Notes: generated from the sequence alone by a model not told the origin. A DNA stretch of 64,000 nucleotides from Isoetes taiwanensis (GCA_021234155.1 JAJEKV010000067.1:3711279-3775278); one strand, 5' to 3'; positions 24,601-38,182 are shown, counted from the stretch's first letter. A program made the numbers and translations.

Positions 24601-25907
24601 GGTATTGCTGAATTTAAATTGAAAGGATTGGTGTTTTCGATGGGGGATTTTAGTGGCTGGATTGCTCAACATCAAGCAAGCATTAGGTTGGAAGAGGAGA
24701 GATTTTATGGCTTCAAAAGTTTTCCACTAGCAGGTTGGCAAAGATTTTCTGATGATATAGTAGAAAATGATATGGAACATCCTGTGCTTCAACTTTATGA
24801 TTCCTCTGAAGTAATTCTTAATGGTATATCTAATTTTTCTTCCTCTGGGGGTATGCCATGTATTAGCTAGTATGCTGTACTTTCTAGTGGGAGAACAAAC
24901 CTGATTGGGGCTTGTGGATGACTTTCGTGTGGAGGCAAAATCTGAGCCAGAGCACGCTGCTTTAAGATCTAATTTATCTTTAAAATTGATCACAATAATT
25001 GCTATGAATGCTCTAATAAGTAACTTGAAGTGCAAATGGAAAAAGGCAGTGGACTATGCTATAGAAATGGAGAATGCTTTCCAATCTATTGAATGGCTAG
25101 GAGATTTGTCAGTATAGATTGTGCTCCTTACGAATGTAATACTTTAGTAGTTTCTAGTGTTTTTGAAAGGATTAGGGTTGATATGCATTCAAGAAAGCAT
25201 TAACTGTGGTGGGATGAGGAATGTGTACAAGCTAGACATGACATTTACCAATCATATGCAAAGCTGGATGCTAGAAAAGAAATTCGAGAAAAAAAAGAAA
25301 AAAGCGATTTGAAAAAGGTAGTAGGAAAGCTTGTACAGGAACCCTAGTACTCTTCCCAAGGATTTTGGGCTAAACTAAAAGCACCGATATTTGCTGCAAG
25401 ACTTTAATAGACACGAGTTATTGGATTATGCCAGCGAGATCTATACAGTGCCAGAAGAATGTCCTATGGATTTAGTGCCTAGAGAAATGCCAGACATATT
25501 TAATGTTGAGGATGCAAAGTCATCTTTGCAAAAGATGGCAAATAGAAAATCTCATGATACTGAAGGCGTTGGATTGAGATGTTTAAATGGGGAGGGGAGA
25601 CTCTTCATGCTAAAGTAATCGAGTTTGAACAAGATTTTAATGGTGTTTGAGCAAGATTTTAACTATCCTAAAGATGAGAGATCCAGCTTGTGTTTAGAAT
25701 TATCTCACTATTATGATTAGTAGTGTGATGGTTAAGCTCTTTGGGGCTATACTTGAGAAGAAAGTTTCAGGTTCGATTGACATGCAAGGGATGCAAGTCT
25801 TAGGCCAATCAGGTTTCAAAAAAGACCACTCCACTGTGGATCACCCAGTGACTTTGCACCTCATGGCAGAGGGAGCTAAGGGCTCAGGCCATGCATTAAA
25901 CTGCTAA
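24600..25907 (+). mobile_element. LINE fragment 3: endonuclease end and reverse transcriptase start
   Basis: The frame at 24,619-24,870 holds GDFSGWIAQHQASIRLEEER and further LINE endonuclease-like sequence. Later blocks are WWDEECVQARHDIYQSYAKL (near 25,212), the linker frame 25,391-25,618 (DLVPREMPDIFNVEDAKSSL), and 25,713-25,907 (VMVKLFGAILEKKVSGSIDM, FKKDHSTVDHPVTLHLM), which matches the N-terminal fingers part of a plant LINE reverse transcriptase. The YADD box is absent, so it is truncated. Copy B: 58,090-59,411. Confidence 0.65.
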
Positions 25908-25927
25908 TTTGTTGATTTTACAAACAT

Positions 25928-26112
25928 CTCGCGAACATTGTTCTTGATTCCTTGGAACTTGAAAATTCAAAATTTGAAGGCAGTTGAAAATTTCTAGATT
26001 CCGCCTCCCCACATGGAGTAATATGCTCGTGAACATTGTTCTTGGTTCCTTGGAACTTGAAAATTCAAATTTTGAAGGCAGTTGAAAATTTCTAAATTTT
26101 GCCTCCCCACAG
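25928..26112. repeat. Two tandem units of about 103 bp
   Basis: GAACATTGTTCTTG, CCTTGGAACTTGAAAATTC, GGCAGTTGAAAATTTCTA and GCCTCCCCACA occur twice in order. They are non-coding and lie directly past the LINE fragment. Copy B: 59,430-59,615. Confidence 0.75.
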
Positions 26113-26920
26113 CTGGCATCCATCTCCCTCAATGGACTTATTATTCTCAAGTTTTTTCACTCGAAAATGCAAATGGGCTTATTTTATTCTGTCCTTAATT
26201 AATATCTACAAACTTTATCCATGAAAAGCAACACATGTAAGAAAAATCTACCAAGAAAGGAACTTCCATGATAAAATCTGCATCTGCGATTGGCAATATC
26301 ATATGTTTTGTATTGATATAATATTTAGAATGGGAAGTTTTGGATATAGGTCTAATGCTTAGATTGAGGGTGCAATCTAGAACCATAGACACAAACGTTT
26401 CTCTAATTGTAGCTGACATCTCTCTAATTGTAGTCCTTAACCTAGAAAGTTTTTAAGGGTATATCATGGGGATTTTTGTCAACCTTTTACACGTGCATGG
26501 CATATCCCTTACAGGCAGGATAGGAATACCCTTAGGAGAAAAAACATCCTTTTTCTTTTTTGGGGCCAGTGCCAATTCAATGGTACACATCCTAATTTCA
26601 GCCACATAAAGGACACTAAAATATTTTATTACATTACTGTGCTACATATTCGAAATGTCTTGCACTCTGAACTACGTCAGCCATCAGATCTGGTTATCCC
26701 ATAGCTCAAAGTATATATTAGGGCCTCTGGGCACCTTTCATATCAATTATAGTCATTTATGATCTGGGGCGCCTATGATTTTAAAATATGAAATATAGGG
26801 ACTTGAACCCTACCAAATAATTTAATGTTCTAATAGATAAGTAGATAAATACAACGAGCAAGCTAACGTGATTATTTTTTATTTTAGATCTACATTTTTA
26901 CATATTTATTTATTGTCATG
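26113..26920. other. Gene-free stretch, almost identical between copies
   Basis: No gene or repeat family was recognised. Its value is as a control: this block and its B counterpart (59,615-60,420) are nearly base-for-base the same, unlike neighbouring blocks. Confidence 0.5.
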
Positions 26921-26923
26921 CCT

Positions 26924-27848
26924 TTAGACCTTCAAGTCCATCAGCAAAAATAGAAACAACAATATTAAATCAACAAAGGCTAACCCTTGGGCAAGCAAGT
27001 ATTCAACCATCTTATGTAGAGTTAACAGCTCATTTTTAGATTTTAAATATCCAAAGAGATATGTTCCAAGCTCCAATGGAGATATAACTAGCAGCTTCAA
27101 AAAATAGTTGCACGCAATATGGTGGCTTTCTCGGATATCATCAAAGGCCGAACATCTAATCAATGCTTCATCCTCAACTTGTGCTTCAAGACTACATGGA
27201 CAGAAATGCAACTCTATTGGAATTCCTTGCTCTCGTCCTTTTTCAATCTGCAAAGAGTGAGAACTAAGTTTTAATATAGCAATGAGTTGTCATTTTTTAC
27301 GGTTAAGCTCCTTCTTTAGGTAGGCTTGCTCCTCATATACTATCATTCTGGGAAGGGACTCGCACGAGACACAAAACCGGCCGATAGATAGGCTTGTCAT
27401 TCATCACAGCAGCAGTATACAATGTTTTGAAGAATAGAGAGGGGTAGCCGACCATAGGAACAATGGAGATATAACTAGCAGCTTCAAAAACTAGTTGCAC
27501 GCAATATGGTGGCTTTCTCGGATATCATCAAAGGCCGAACATCTAATCAATGCTTCATCCTCAACTTGTGCTTCAAGACTACATGGACAGAAATGCAACT
27601 CTATTGGAATTCCTTGCTCTCGTCCTTTTTCAATCTGCAAAGAGTGAGAACTAAGTTTTAATATAGCAATGAGTTGTCATTTTTTACAGTTAAGCTCCTT
27701 CTTTAGGTAGGCTTGCTCCTCATATACTATCATTCTGGGAAGGGACTCGCACGAGACACAAAACCGGCCGATAGATAGGCTTGTCATTCATCACAGCAGC
27801 AGTATACAATGTTTTGAAGAATAGAGAGGGGTAGCCGACCATAGGAAC
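26924..27848 (-). pseudogene. Exon-like fragments of an unidentified gene in a 387-bp tandem duplication
   Basis: A minus-strand exon (begins after a TTTGCAG acceptor near 27,250) reads IEKGREQGIPIELHFCPCSL followed by EDEALIRCSAFDDIRESHH. A preceding exon-like piece reads MVGYPSLFFKTLYTAAVMND. The segment 27,075-27,461 is repeated almost perfectly as 27,462-27,848, so both pieces exist twice. The first exon continues open to 26,924. The protein family is not recognised; codon quality and splice signals suggest a captured or duplicated host gene. Copy B has the same double structure (60,428-61,345). Confidence 0.4.
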
Positions 27849-28260
27849 AATATCGGACTACCCCACAAACAGAAAATGTGCATAGGCAATATAGAAAGGT
27901 AATGGCGACAACTTCTCATCGGGATAAAAAAACCCCGCCCTTTCGGGTTTTCGAGGAAAACCCTAATGAGAAATGGTCGCCAAAAGCCTTGAATGTGTTG
28001 CCTGGAGAACGGGAGGAGATGGGTTGATGGCGAACGCAAATCCAGCAGAACCCCAAAAGATGACGAAGACCTCAAATAGCAGACGGCGGAAGACGGCGGA
28101 ATCCTGCAAGCAACACCAAAAACTTCCAAAAAATACCCGTAAATGGTTAGAGAAAACAAACAGGCATAGCCATGAAAAAAACAAGCGGCACCAAGAAGGT
28201 CCGAAGATATGAGGAATGAAAACAGATGAAACAAGCACATGACAGAAAAAGAGAGCATCA
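27849..28260. other. Plant leader-like sequence upstream of the exon fragments
   Basis: Read on the minus strand it has TTAGGGTTTTCC and T/C-rich stretches typical of plant 5' untranslated leaders, upstream of the exon-like pieces. No secure coding frame. Copy B: 61,346-61,752. Confidence 0.3.
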
Positions 28261-28945
28261 CCCATAGGGTGGAAAAAGCAGCACCCAACGGGTGGAGAAC
28301 CATTATGTAAAAATATGCATCACCCTCGAGGTGGAAATAAACAGCATCACCCGCAGGTGGAGAATAACGCAGCAGAATGCTGATGAAACAGAAACATGAG
28401 AATAGCAACACCCACAAGTGGAGAACAACAAAGAGTGCATGAACAAAAATACAAATGAAAAAGACTCATGCGCCCACGCAGCAGGGCGGGAACGGAGGGA
28501 AGCCACGAGAGGAGAAGAAGAGCTGCTGTGAGAAGACGCCGATAACCGGGCCGAAGACGGAAATGGCCTAATATAGGTGCTCGTCCCTTCCCAGAATGGC
28601 GATCCGATGGCTCGGACCCATAGGGTGGAAAAAGCAGCACCCAACGGGTGGAGAACCATTATGTAAAAGTATGCATCACCCTCGAGGTGGAAATAAACAG
28701 CATCACCCGCAGGTGGAGAATAACGCAGCAGAATGCTGATGAAACAGAAACATGAGAATAGCAACACCCACAGGTGGAGAACAACAAAGAGTGCATGAAC
28801 AAAAATACAAATGAAAAAGACTCATGCGCCCACGCAGCAGGGCGGGAAGGGAGGGAAGCCACGAGAGGAGAAGAAGAGCTGCTGTGAGAAGACGCCGATA
28901 ACCGGGCCGAAGACGGAAATGGCCTAATATAGGTGCTCCCGCCAC
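28261..28945. repeat. 356-bp tandem duplication rich in CACCC/GGTGG hairpins
   Basis: The sequence starting CCCATAGGGTGGAAAAAGCA recurs at 28,261 and 28,617 with almost no change for about 325 bp. Inside each unit, short inverted words recur every 30-60 bp: CACCCATAGGGTGG, CACCCAACGGGTGG, CACCCTCGAGGTGG, CACCCGCAGGTGG and CACCCACA(A/G)GTGG. Each is a CACC/GGTG stem with a variable small loop. Related words reappear at 30,268-30,375. Copy B: 61,753-62,425. Confidence 0.75.
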
Positions 28946-29039
28946 CACCCCAAGCAGTCGGATAGGATAAAGGACGCAGAGAGGAAGGAGAGGAGCGAAA
29001 AAGAGGGCCGCCGGAGGCGCTGAAGAATAGTGACGAGGC

Positions 29040-29300
29040 ATGCGAACGAAGGCAAGCGAGCTAAAGAAATCGTATGACCACGGGCAAGTTGGTCTCGTGT
29101 GGAGTGGCAGGGGGAGAAAGGGAACTAGGGTCCAAAGAGTCTGGTTCAAGCGAGAGGGAAGCTTTGCGTTGACGATGAGAACCAGCAGCGAGCGAGCCGT
29201 GGAGAAAAAAGCGAAACTGAAGAAGAAGAGCCGGAAGCGTCTGCTATGGATGGCATCAGCTCAATGACCTGAAAAAGGGAAGGACATTAGAGAACAAAAA
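29040..29300 (-). repeat. Exon-like repeat block, copy 1
   Basis: On the minus strand a TTTTTCAG acceptor is followed by VIELMPSIADASGSSSS-type Ser-rich sequence. A diverged copy lies at 31,390-31,610 (VSELMPSIANTSNSSPASS). Conservation of the acceptor and the reading frame start hints at a once-coding exon of a repeated element; the family is unknown. Copy B: 62,500-62,770. Confidence 0.35.
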
Positions 29301-29810
29301 CAATGAAAAGAAAAGGACGCCGCCACAATGATGACTCGAAGGAAGCGCCCCGGTATGCCAATGAGAACGACAACAAAGCAATGAAAAAACAAACCACGTT
29401 AATGCGTACAATGCACATATGATATGAATGCAGATCACGGACTTATGTCCGTGGAGAGTTGTCGTATTTGAATACAGATTACGAACCGAAGTCCAAGAAT
29501 GGGGCTACGGACCGAAGTCCGTAAATATGGCTATTATTCCTTCCGAACCTGTGGCCAATATCTAGATAGAGATAAGTCAACAAAGGAACCCTTCATCATG
29601 GATCCCCAAAAAGAATAAACAACAATAACGATAAATAAGAAGGAAGAATAACAAGTAAATGAGATAATAAGGCAAAAAGGAAAAAGATTATGCATAGGAA
29701 TGTAAAAATGCATAGACATAAAGATCGAACGAGAACATGGAGATGTTGAGTAGAGTCGCACACCGAGCGGGAGAGGACGAGGACCCCAGCAACCATGAGT
29801 ACGACAAGAG

Positions 29811-29846
29811 AAGAGAGAGAGAAAGAGAGAGAGAAGAAGAAGAAGA

Positions 29847-29919
<73 letters not shown>
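29811..29919. repeat. (GA)n microsatellite with GAA interruption
   Basis: A GA run with a short GAA block near its start. It creates spurious Arg-Glu and Ser-Leu frames. Copy B: 63,278-63,394. Confidence 0.95.
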
Positions 29920-29922
<3 letters not shown>

Positions 29923-29927
29923 CGAAA

Positions 29928-30109
29928 CCTCCAAGTGTTGAGTTGGGTCACGAAGCACGTAGCGAGAGTGAGAAGAAGAGGAGCGCCAGTGACCTGAGCG
30001 CACGCAGCATCATGTGGAACCTCCCAAGAACGCCCAATGTGTGCGATGAAATAGGGAGGAGATTGAGGGAGAAGAAGCAGATATGTCAACACAAATCAAG
30101 AGGAAAATC

Positions 30110-30110
<1 letters not shown>
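29928..30110. repeat. Block following (GA)n, copy 1
   Basis: CCTCCAAGTGTTGAGTTGGG, GTGAGAAGAAGAGGAGCGCC and CGCCCAATGTGTGCG occur in the same order as at 31,100-31,250, so the GA run and its right flank are one repeated element. Copy B: 63,400-63,560. Confidence 0.65.
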
Positions 30111-31610
<1,500 letters not shown>

Positions 31611-32265
31611 GTAAGAAGGGTGTGCCAGCCCCGAGACGAAAAAAGAGGATGCCCTGACAAAAACAAGTCAAGTCCTCGTGATGAGGAGTCCCAGAAGGCG
31701 TACCGGCGCCGGGAGAATCAACCCGAATAAAGAGGATGCGACCTGAAATAAAAGCCAATATCCAGCTAAGTAGGAACAACTCAAGCTATGCAATTGCAGA
31801 TAATGCATAAACACAAGAAGAAACCAACCACGTCAATGCATATAATGCAAAAAGATGAGGCCCACTTATGCAAAACCCCCCAAGTTGTCAATAATGATAA
31901 ATAACCCAATACAAAAGCAATAAGATGAAGAGGAAAAGCCAACCTATGGTCGTGAAGAAGATGCATAATCGTTAGAAAGACAAGATGCAACCTTGCAGAT
32001 GATGAACAATAAATCACAAAAAGCTAGCTAAGCGCCCAGAATCGAAACACGACATAATAAATCACAAAAAAAAAGCTAGCTAGGCGTGACCCAAAACACA
32101 CATAGGCAATAACGTGAAAAGAAAATGAAACCACCGTAATGCTCAGGTATGCCTAAAAAGGAAAACAACGTTCGATAACAACATTTCAAAAGGAAAAATA
32201 GGCAACAAGATCGACTTGAACCGTAAAGCACGTGCAACAATACGAAAAAAAAAAATCAAACCCGG
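31611..32265. other. Gene-free spacer
   Basis: No gene found. AAAAAGCTAGCTA(A/G)GCG occurs twice near 32,017 and 32,074, a small local duplication. Confidence 0.4.
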
Positions 32266-33901
32266 TGGACGCCCCCGCTAAATATCGGCGGCGCCCAGAC
32301 ACACTCGGCAGAAATCCCCATCCCGTCCATCAACCGCATGGGCCCTCCGGCCTAACCCGCACTCACGAGAGAATCCTAGTGCGGGGACACGAAGGTGTCT
32401 TGCGGCGCCCTTCCCCTATGGGCTCCTATCCGCACGGAAGCATAAACACGTCGTAACTAGCAATAACAATACAACATACTACCTCGAAGGGTAGTCCATC
32501 ACATATCCAATAACCGCAAAGATAATCCTAAGCCATAAAACATAAGAGCTCCTACCCATGGCTCCGACTTCGTGGGAGGGTGGCCCGGCTGGCTAGGCCT
32601 CAAGATAGGCGTAACCGAGTCACTAACAATGGCGGGCTGGCTATAGACAATGGCTAGGGTTGACCACTCCATCCGCCCCTCACTGTGCATACTTTGCGGA
32701 TGGGCTAAATCGTGCTCGGCATGACTCTAGCCTTCGGGATCACATAATCCCATGGCATCACCCATCTGGGGACTACTCCAGTTGCATCTCCCTCGGTCGA
32801 TGAGGCGGGGAAGGTTGCATCTCCCCTTCCCGAGGTCTAGAGGTTAAGGTGGGTGGCTAGAGAATCGTGGCGACACCGCGATTCTTACCCGACTTAACCC
32901 CCAAAGCGAGCCAAGCCAACACTTGCGGCTCTCGGAGGCGGCGACACCATTGCCCGGGGAGGTGTCGGACCCATGCTCGACCCACACACGAAGTGACCAC
33001 CATAGGCCTAGCCCACTATGGGATCCCCCAAGCCCCCCTCTTTCGGCGGGGATCCTCCCTCCACATTCCCCCTAGCCCCGCTATGTGGTGCCGAGTCACA
33101 TCATAGCCTCGATAGCCTTGGTGGGCTCCTATGCACGAGCCGCAACTAATAGGAACTAAGGGATCTACTCTAGGAGCATACTACATATGGCCCTAGGTCT
33201 CTACCCCCCCCTTCCCAATACAAGAAGAGCAAACATGATCAACCAACATCACATAATCATCATATCCCAAGAATGATCATAAGAAGAACATCTTAACCTA
33301 ATCCTTACAATCTAACTAATGGTTAGGGTTCATTGATTAGGGTTCAAGATGTTGAATCACGGGTTCCTAGGATGGCTCTACTGCAGATACAAGATACTAG
33401 CACATCCGGAATGCTAATTCGGATGAGCTATCTAACTACTACCCTACATACCGCTCCACGATGCTCTCCCTCGGATCCATGTGCCTCCATGGTCTTACGA
33501 CTCGCGTGATGCTGCTCTTGCTTCAAAACGAGTCTACCTAGCGGGGATGCTGCACCGATCTATGCCACAACAAGCGATGTTGAAGCGGGGTTCGAGCGAG
33601 TAGGTGAATCTCACGGGTGCTAGGGTCGGAAAGAGGCCTAGGGTTAGGGTTTGGCCCTATATAAGTTAGGTCCACCTAGGATGCCCGCGTGGCACCAATC
33701 GGGTGAGTCTTTGTGGCTGCCCCAATAGGTTAAGCCACGTGGATAATGGTCTAACCTATGGTTGGCTAAGTTATGAGAATAACTTGGCCATGCCCCCTAA
33801 TGCCACAATCTATGGTATACAAGGCTATGAAGATAGACTTGTATAGTGAACGGGATCGAGAATATATCGTATTTATGGATATTCCCAACTGACCGTCACA
33901 T
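32266..33901 (-). mobile_element. LTR of a chromovirus, minus orientation (about 1.64 kb)
   Basis: On the minus strand it starts TGTGACGG at 33,901, directly after a purine-rich tract (GGGAGGGAGAA) at the end of gypsy pol, so it is a 3' LTR. The other end near 32,266 (plus strand GTGGACGCCCCCGC) seems to be the TG...CA end with one small error. A leader-like TATATAGGGCC lies near 33,655. It shares word blocks with the LTR at 14,948-16,618. Copy B does not reach this position in the window. Confidence 0.65.
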
Positions 33902-34759
33902 TCTCCCTCCCTTAGGACAATCTTTGTCCTCGACATTGCGCTAAGGTGACGAACCACCTTATGCTGCCAAAAAAACAACAACATGTCATAACCTTTGGTT
34001 TACTTTAGCAATCAAGTTTTATTAGTAAAAAGTCAAAATTTAGGCTATATTTGTACTTATACAAAATTATATAGCCTTAACAGATATTTCTTCACGATAA
34101 TTCAAAATACTATTATAAGTGTTATTAGGGTTCATAATCTAAATTATGGCTCCCCCTATCTTCTGTGTGTCACGCTCCTCGTTGAAAGTCCCCTTCTACT
34201 TGCACCCAAAAGGACATTATTACGTTAGTTTAATTAATAATTTGTGGTTTTAGGGGACCACCCCCTTACCTCCTTGAGCGAACCTCTCGGCTCAAGGTTG
34301 TCCCTACCTTGCACAAGATCATGGCCCTTTAGGATTTGAGCTTAAGGATCATTTAAGATGCTCCCATCATAAGCCCATGATGGAGTGCTACCTGCATTAC
34401 CGATCGCCCGGTCGAGTACACCCGATTACATCATGCCCCGAGGGTTTCAAGCTAAGGAGCGTCTCACGATCCCATCGCCAGCGCATGATCACTTTAACCT
34501 TCACCATGACCCTCCCCCGGCCAGGTGTCGTCCCCCCGCCGTGGCATAGAGGCATCGATCGATGTCCCATCGCCGCCCACCATCCTCATTCCTCACTCAC
34601 ATGACCCTAATGGTCATGCGCACCTCTTAGTGCGTGTGGCCTAGAAGAATGCCCTAAAAATCCCCCATCATAAGCCACTTATCCAAGGTTACAGCACATG
34701 CACCCTACTAACTAGAATGCATCGCCCGGTCTAAGGCTAACTAACAACATACTAGCTAA

Positions 34760-35085
34760 CCACACGGCAAGTGGAATTGACCAAGTCGGGAGGCGACTTC
34801 GCCCATCAAACTCCTTCATAAACTCACGGGTATTGCTTCTCCAAATCTTGCTTCAATACCCGTGTCCGTCTTCCACGGGCAAGTGCTTCCACTTGACCAA
34901 ATATTGGAGGAATTGAGACCACCTAGTCCTCTTGAATGACTTATCAAGAAGCAATTCGGGCACAATTTCAACTTCATCCTCGGAGTCATTTCCAACAAAG
35001 TTGGAGTATCCAAAACCTCCTCAGGGGTTAGGATCGTGCCTTTTTAATAAACTCACATGGAAGACCTTAAGGTGGGTCAAGAGAT
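34760..35085 (-). pseudogene. Integrase C-terminus and chromodomain of the gypsy pol
   Basis: Minus-strand reading gives LKVFHVSLLKRHDPNP (near 35,025-35,075), the usual end of the integrase tail. It is followed by PELLLDKSFKRTRW and LQYLVKWKHLPVEDG (near 34,860-34,975), which match a chromodomain (LVKWxxxPxED). Chromodomains direct integration to heterochromatin in this clade. A stop and a frame break follow the domain. Confidence 0.65.
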
Positions 35086-35399
35086 CCGACTTGCAGGCTT
35101 GAGAACCCACTCTTCTCCAAGATCTTGAGCGGACGGCCCACCTAGGGCGAGCTTCCTACAATTCTTTGATCACGGGCTTCCCTTGCTTAACCTTTACTTG
35201 AGCCAACTTTATCTGTCACAACAAAACAACTCTCGAGGAGTTTTATGTCTATCTGCCCTAGACTCTTCAATTATGCCCATCTTTGAAGATACTCTCACAC
35301 TTCTACCAAAAGCTATCGCATATATGTTGTCGTTGTTGAGAAACTTCCACCTTGGGCACTAAATTATGCCACATAACTATGGTCACACGTTGATAACTG

Positions 35400-35790
35400 T
35401 AACTGATCATGGGGGAGACATCTTCGATGACTCTTGCTTCATATTATTGTACGTAATTGACCAGGTGGATGTACTCGGCCCATTTGGATTACTTGTTCCA
35501 ATCATAGCTTCTCAACGTGCTCTCCAAAATTGTGTTGGTGCGGTCCCTTTGCCGATTGACTGCAATTGATAAGCAAAAACTCATCAACAAGTTGGTGCAG
35601 CTCGTGTTGAAGAAGTCTTGCTAAACGTCGCTAAAGAACTTCGGATCTCTGTTGGTGATGATCGACCTGTGCATTCCATGCGGCCTAAAAGAACTCTTAT
35701 GTAAACCACCTGGCTAGATCCAAAGGGACGATTGTCTATGGTGTGGCATGGCAAGTATGTGCCCTTTTGATAAGCTATATACCACAACTA
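35400..35790 (-). pseudogene. Integrase core fragment of the gypsy pol
   Basis: Minus-strand frames give AVNRQRDRTNTILESTLRSY (near 35,510-35,570), matching the 'DGQTERVNxxLExxLR' region of gypsy integrase, then KWAEYIHLVNYVQ (near 35,450-35,490). Stops interrupt it. The catalytic residues upstream were not read with confidence. Confidence 0.55.
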
Positions 35791-36356
35791 TCAAGGCTTT
35801 GAAGCTTCTTGTTGTCCTTGAAGGCCAACTATAAAACCCATCTTGATGACTTCCCACTTGGTGTCCGGCCTTTGCCCAAGGTTCCAAAACTCCGGAATCA
35901 AGTTGTTCCGCCCTTGTCCGTGGCTCCTTGACATTCTTGGATATATCGATTATCTACTTCTTCATATACCGGCCCGGTTACTTCTAATCTTGAAGTAGGC
36001 CTTTATAAATTTTGCATGGCTAGAAATAGGGCTATTATCGTGTCATGGAAGATTGTTCTTACTTCTTATACTTTGGGTGCAGCATAATTGTTCTTTGCTA
36101 TTAGAGATTGCCTTCCTTTTAAACTATTTGAAGGTTTCTATTTCTTAATCGTCCTTGCACTCTTGCAACGACTAGCCCATTATGTGCTTGAAGTCCATGT
36201 TGGAGTAGATGGCTTCTTCTATCTTCTTGCCGAATTCACTTGCCGAAGTGGAGATTGCAAATTGATGCTTCAAAGGCTTGCCAATGAGTGGCGTCTTAGC
36301 ATCTCCATGGCTTCCCTCAATTGGGCTACATGCTCTTCCATTAATTTCTTTGTAGA

Positions 36357-36704
36357 TCACGATGTTGTTGAAGAGATATTGATGAAGAAATCATCCAAGG
36401 AATCTTTGAAGATGTAGATCCTCGAATGCATACAAATTGGTGGAGCATTCCATAGACTCAAGGGCATCAGCGTGAAATGATAGTGCCCATACCAAGTTAC
36501 AAGGAGTCTTATAATTATTTTCCCCTTCATCCTTATTTCTTTGATTGCCCAGAGGCTTAAGTCGATTTTGTAAGAAGAATCACATGTAGGGGTGATCCAT
36601 TGTAATAAGTTTACTTCTTGAGCTTCCATGGATTTGATATACATCTTTGGGTCCACCTTGGCGAAAGGATCCCAAGTCAGTCCAACTCTTACAAGCCCAC
36701 ACAT
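36357..36704 (-). pseudogene. Reverse transcriptase fragment of the gypsy pol
   Basis: The 115-codon minus-strand frame contains YKIDLSLWAIKEIRMKGK, TWYGHYHFTLMPLSLWNAPP and IFKDSLDDFF. These match the KIDL..GYHQIR, GHYEFxVMPFGLxNAP and FRDFLDxFV motifs of Ty3/gypsy reverse transcriptase. Several key residues are lost and the YxDD box region is not intact. It is non-functional. Confidence 0.7.
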
Positions 36705-36829
36705 TCCTTGAATTTCCTTGAGCTCTGCTAGCGGAAGTGCTCATTCTATAAAAACCTTGCTAATCCAGGTGCAAAGTGATTTTAGACTCTCGCCTCCCCA
36801 TAGACACAAGCTCTCAAATTTCATCAGGA

Positions 36830-37762
36830 TGGTTTTAAATTACATTTGGGGTGGCTTAAGAATAATGGAGGTGGACACATAAACCTTCATTATGTGTGGT
36901 CGATGGTTGTGCATCTCAATTCAAATCTCAGACGCGCATGGTATGGAATAGATACCATGTTGAAAATAAAATCTCGAAAGTGATATGAATTTCTTTGATC
37001 GCCATGGGAAAGGCAATACATGATGGTGGGCTGGTATAGCAAAGTTGTGGCTTGGAGAGCCAGCAGAAAACAAAATGGCATGCCGCGATGAAAGTAAACA
37101 AATTGACGTGCGCTTTAAGGGCCAAGGAATCGGATTGTGAAAGGGTGTTTTTGGGAGGTTGAAAAACAGCGTGACAAAAACGAAGCATTCAATTGCAAGA
37201 CTTTACACGGTACTGTGAAGCGATACATTCTCAGGTCAACTATAAACCAATGATCCAACAAAGTTGCTATGCAGACTTCCACTCGTGCTTTTTTGTGATG
37301 CTTGGCATTAACTTCAATTGGTTGAATTGTGGAGAACATTAAACATTGTGGAGAATGGTCTCTAAAGTTTGGAGCCCACAAGATCATATTGCCTCGTGTT
37401 GAAGCTGAAAATGATGTGGAAGTTTTTGTATCAGAGACCTAGGCCAGGGTTTAGATGACACCATGGTCAAGCTGGGATGTATTTGTGTCTTTTGCGGCCA
37501 CTGCATAACAATGTGGAAGGTGTTCATACTATGTTCATGTGCAAAAAGGGAAAAGCATGCATTGGAAGAAGATTCAATTGATGACTATGGAAATGAATAC
37601 TCTGCCGGCACTAGTGTCATTGAAGGACAATATTATGAACTAATCCAGGCCGCCACAATAAAGTATAAAAACCGCTTCCTACTAAGAATGTTTTGGTACC
37701 GGCACTGCGGATTGGGTTCAATCCCATTCAAGAAAGTAAAACACAAGCCGAAGGGGCAATGA
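36830..37762 (+). pseudogene. Copy B transposase-like gene, 5'-truncated
   Basis: It begins at the block that in A reads GFKLHLGWLKNNGGG and ends with the C-terminal block (EGQYYELI at about 37,620-37,645). The WSDG and GHGKG regions carry extra small indels compared with A, so no frame survives. The catalytic N-terminal part is missing because of the duplication breakpoint. Confidence 0.6.
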
Positions 37763-38182
37763 AATTTCACTTGCCGATGAAGTCCATGAGACATTGTTAT
37801 CACAACTTCCGGCAATTGTAGATGACATGGACTAAGCTCCATCCGTAGTACTTTCCCGAAATATTGTAATACTTTGTTATAAGAACCGGAACTACTTGAG
37901 GTGGTGCATTATGTACATCAATGTACATAAGATGTACAACAGATTACATCTTATGTACATCCGCTGTACATTCAAAATTATAAAATTTTGTTAAGTGTAA
38001 GTTGATTAGAATTGAACACAAGAAAGAATTGCATAAAACACTAAAATGGTTTCATCATGGCAAAGATAAGAAATGGACAGGTTTTCATGTACAAATGGTT
38101 GATTTATTTATATTGTGGACATAAATATAACACACCCAAAATGAGCATGGCTCATAATTCATGACCAAGCTTCAAAATGTCG

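Larger units (their letters stand above)
33902..36829 (-). mobile_element. Decayed Ty3/gypsy chromovirus pol, truncated
   Basis: On the minus strand, and so from high to low coordinates, the order is reverse transcriptase, integrase, chromodomain, polypurine tract, LTR. That is the Ty3/gypsy chromovirus order. The element is broken by many stops and deletions. It lacks gag, protease and a 5' LTR because the sequence switches to copy B at about 36,830, in the middle of a transposase gene. The final coding words (TKIVLREGE-like, near 33,905-33,945) precede the LTR as in many plant gypsy elements. Confidence 0.7.

Noticed and set aside
27973-28212. 79-codon plus-strand frame as a gene
   Set aside because: It lies opposite leader-like sequence of the minus-strand exon fragments, has no recognisable domain, and its frame is lost in copy B.
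32232-33106. Plus-strand frames across the reverse LTR as genes
   Set aside because: They lie within LTR sequence, have no domain, and the LTR's own transcription runs on the other strand.
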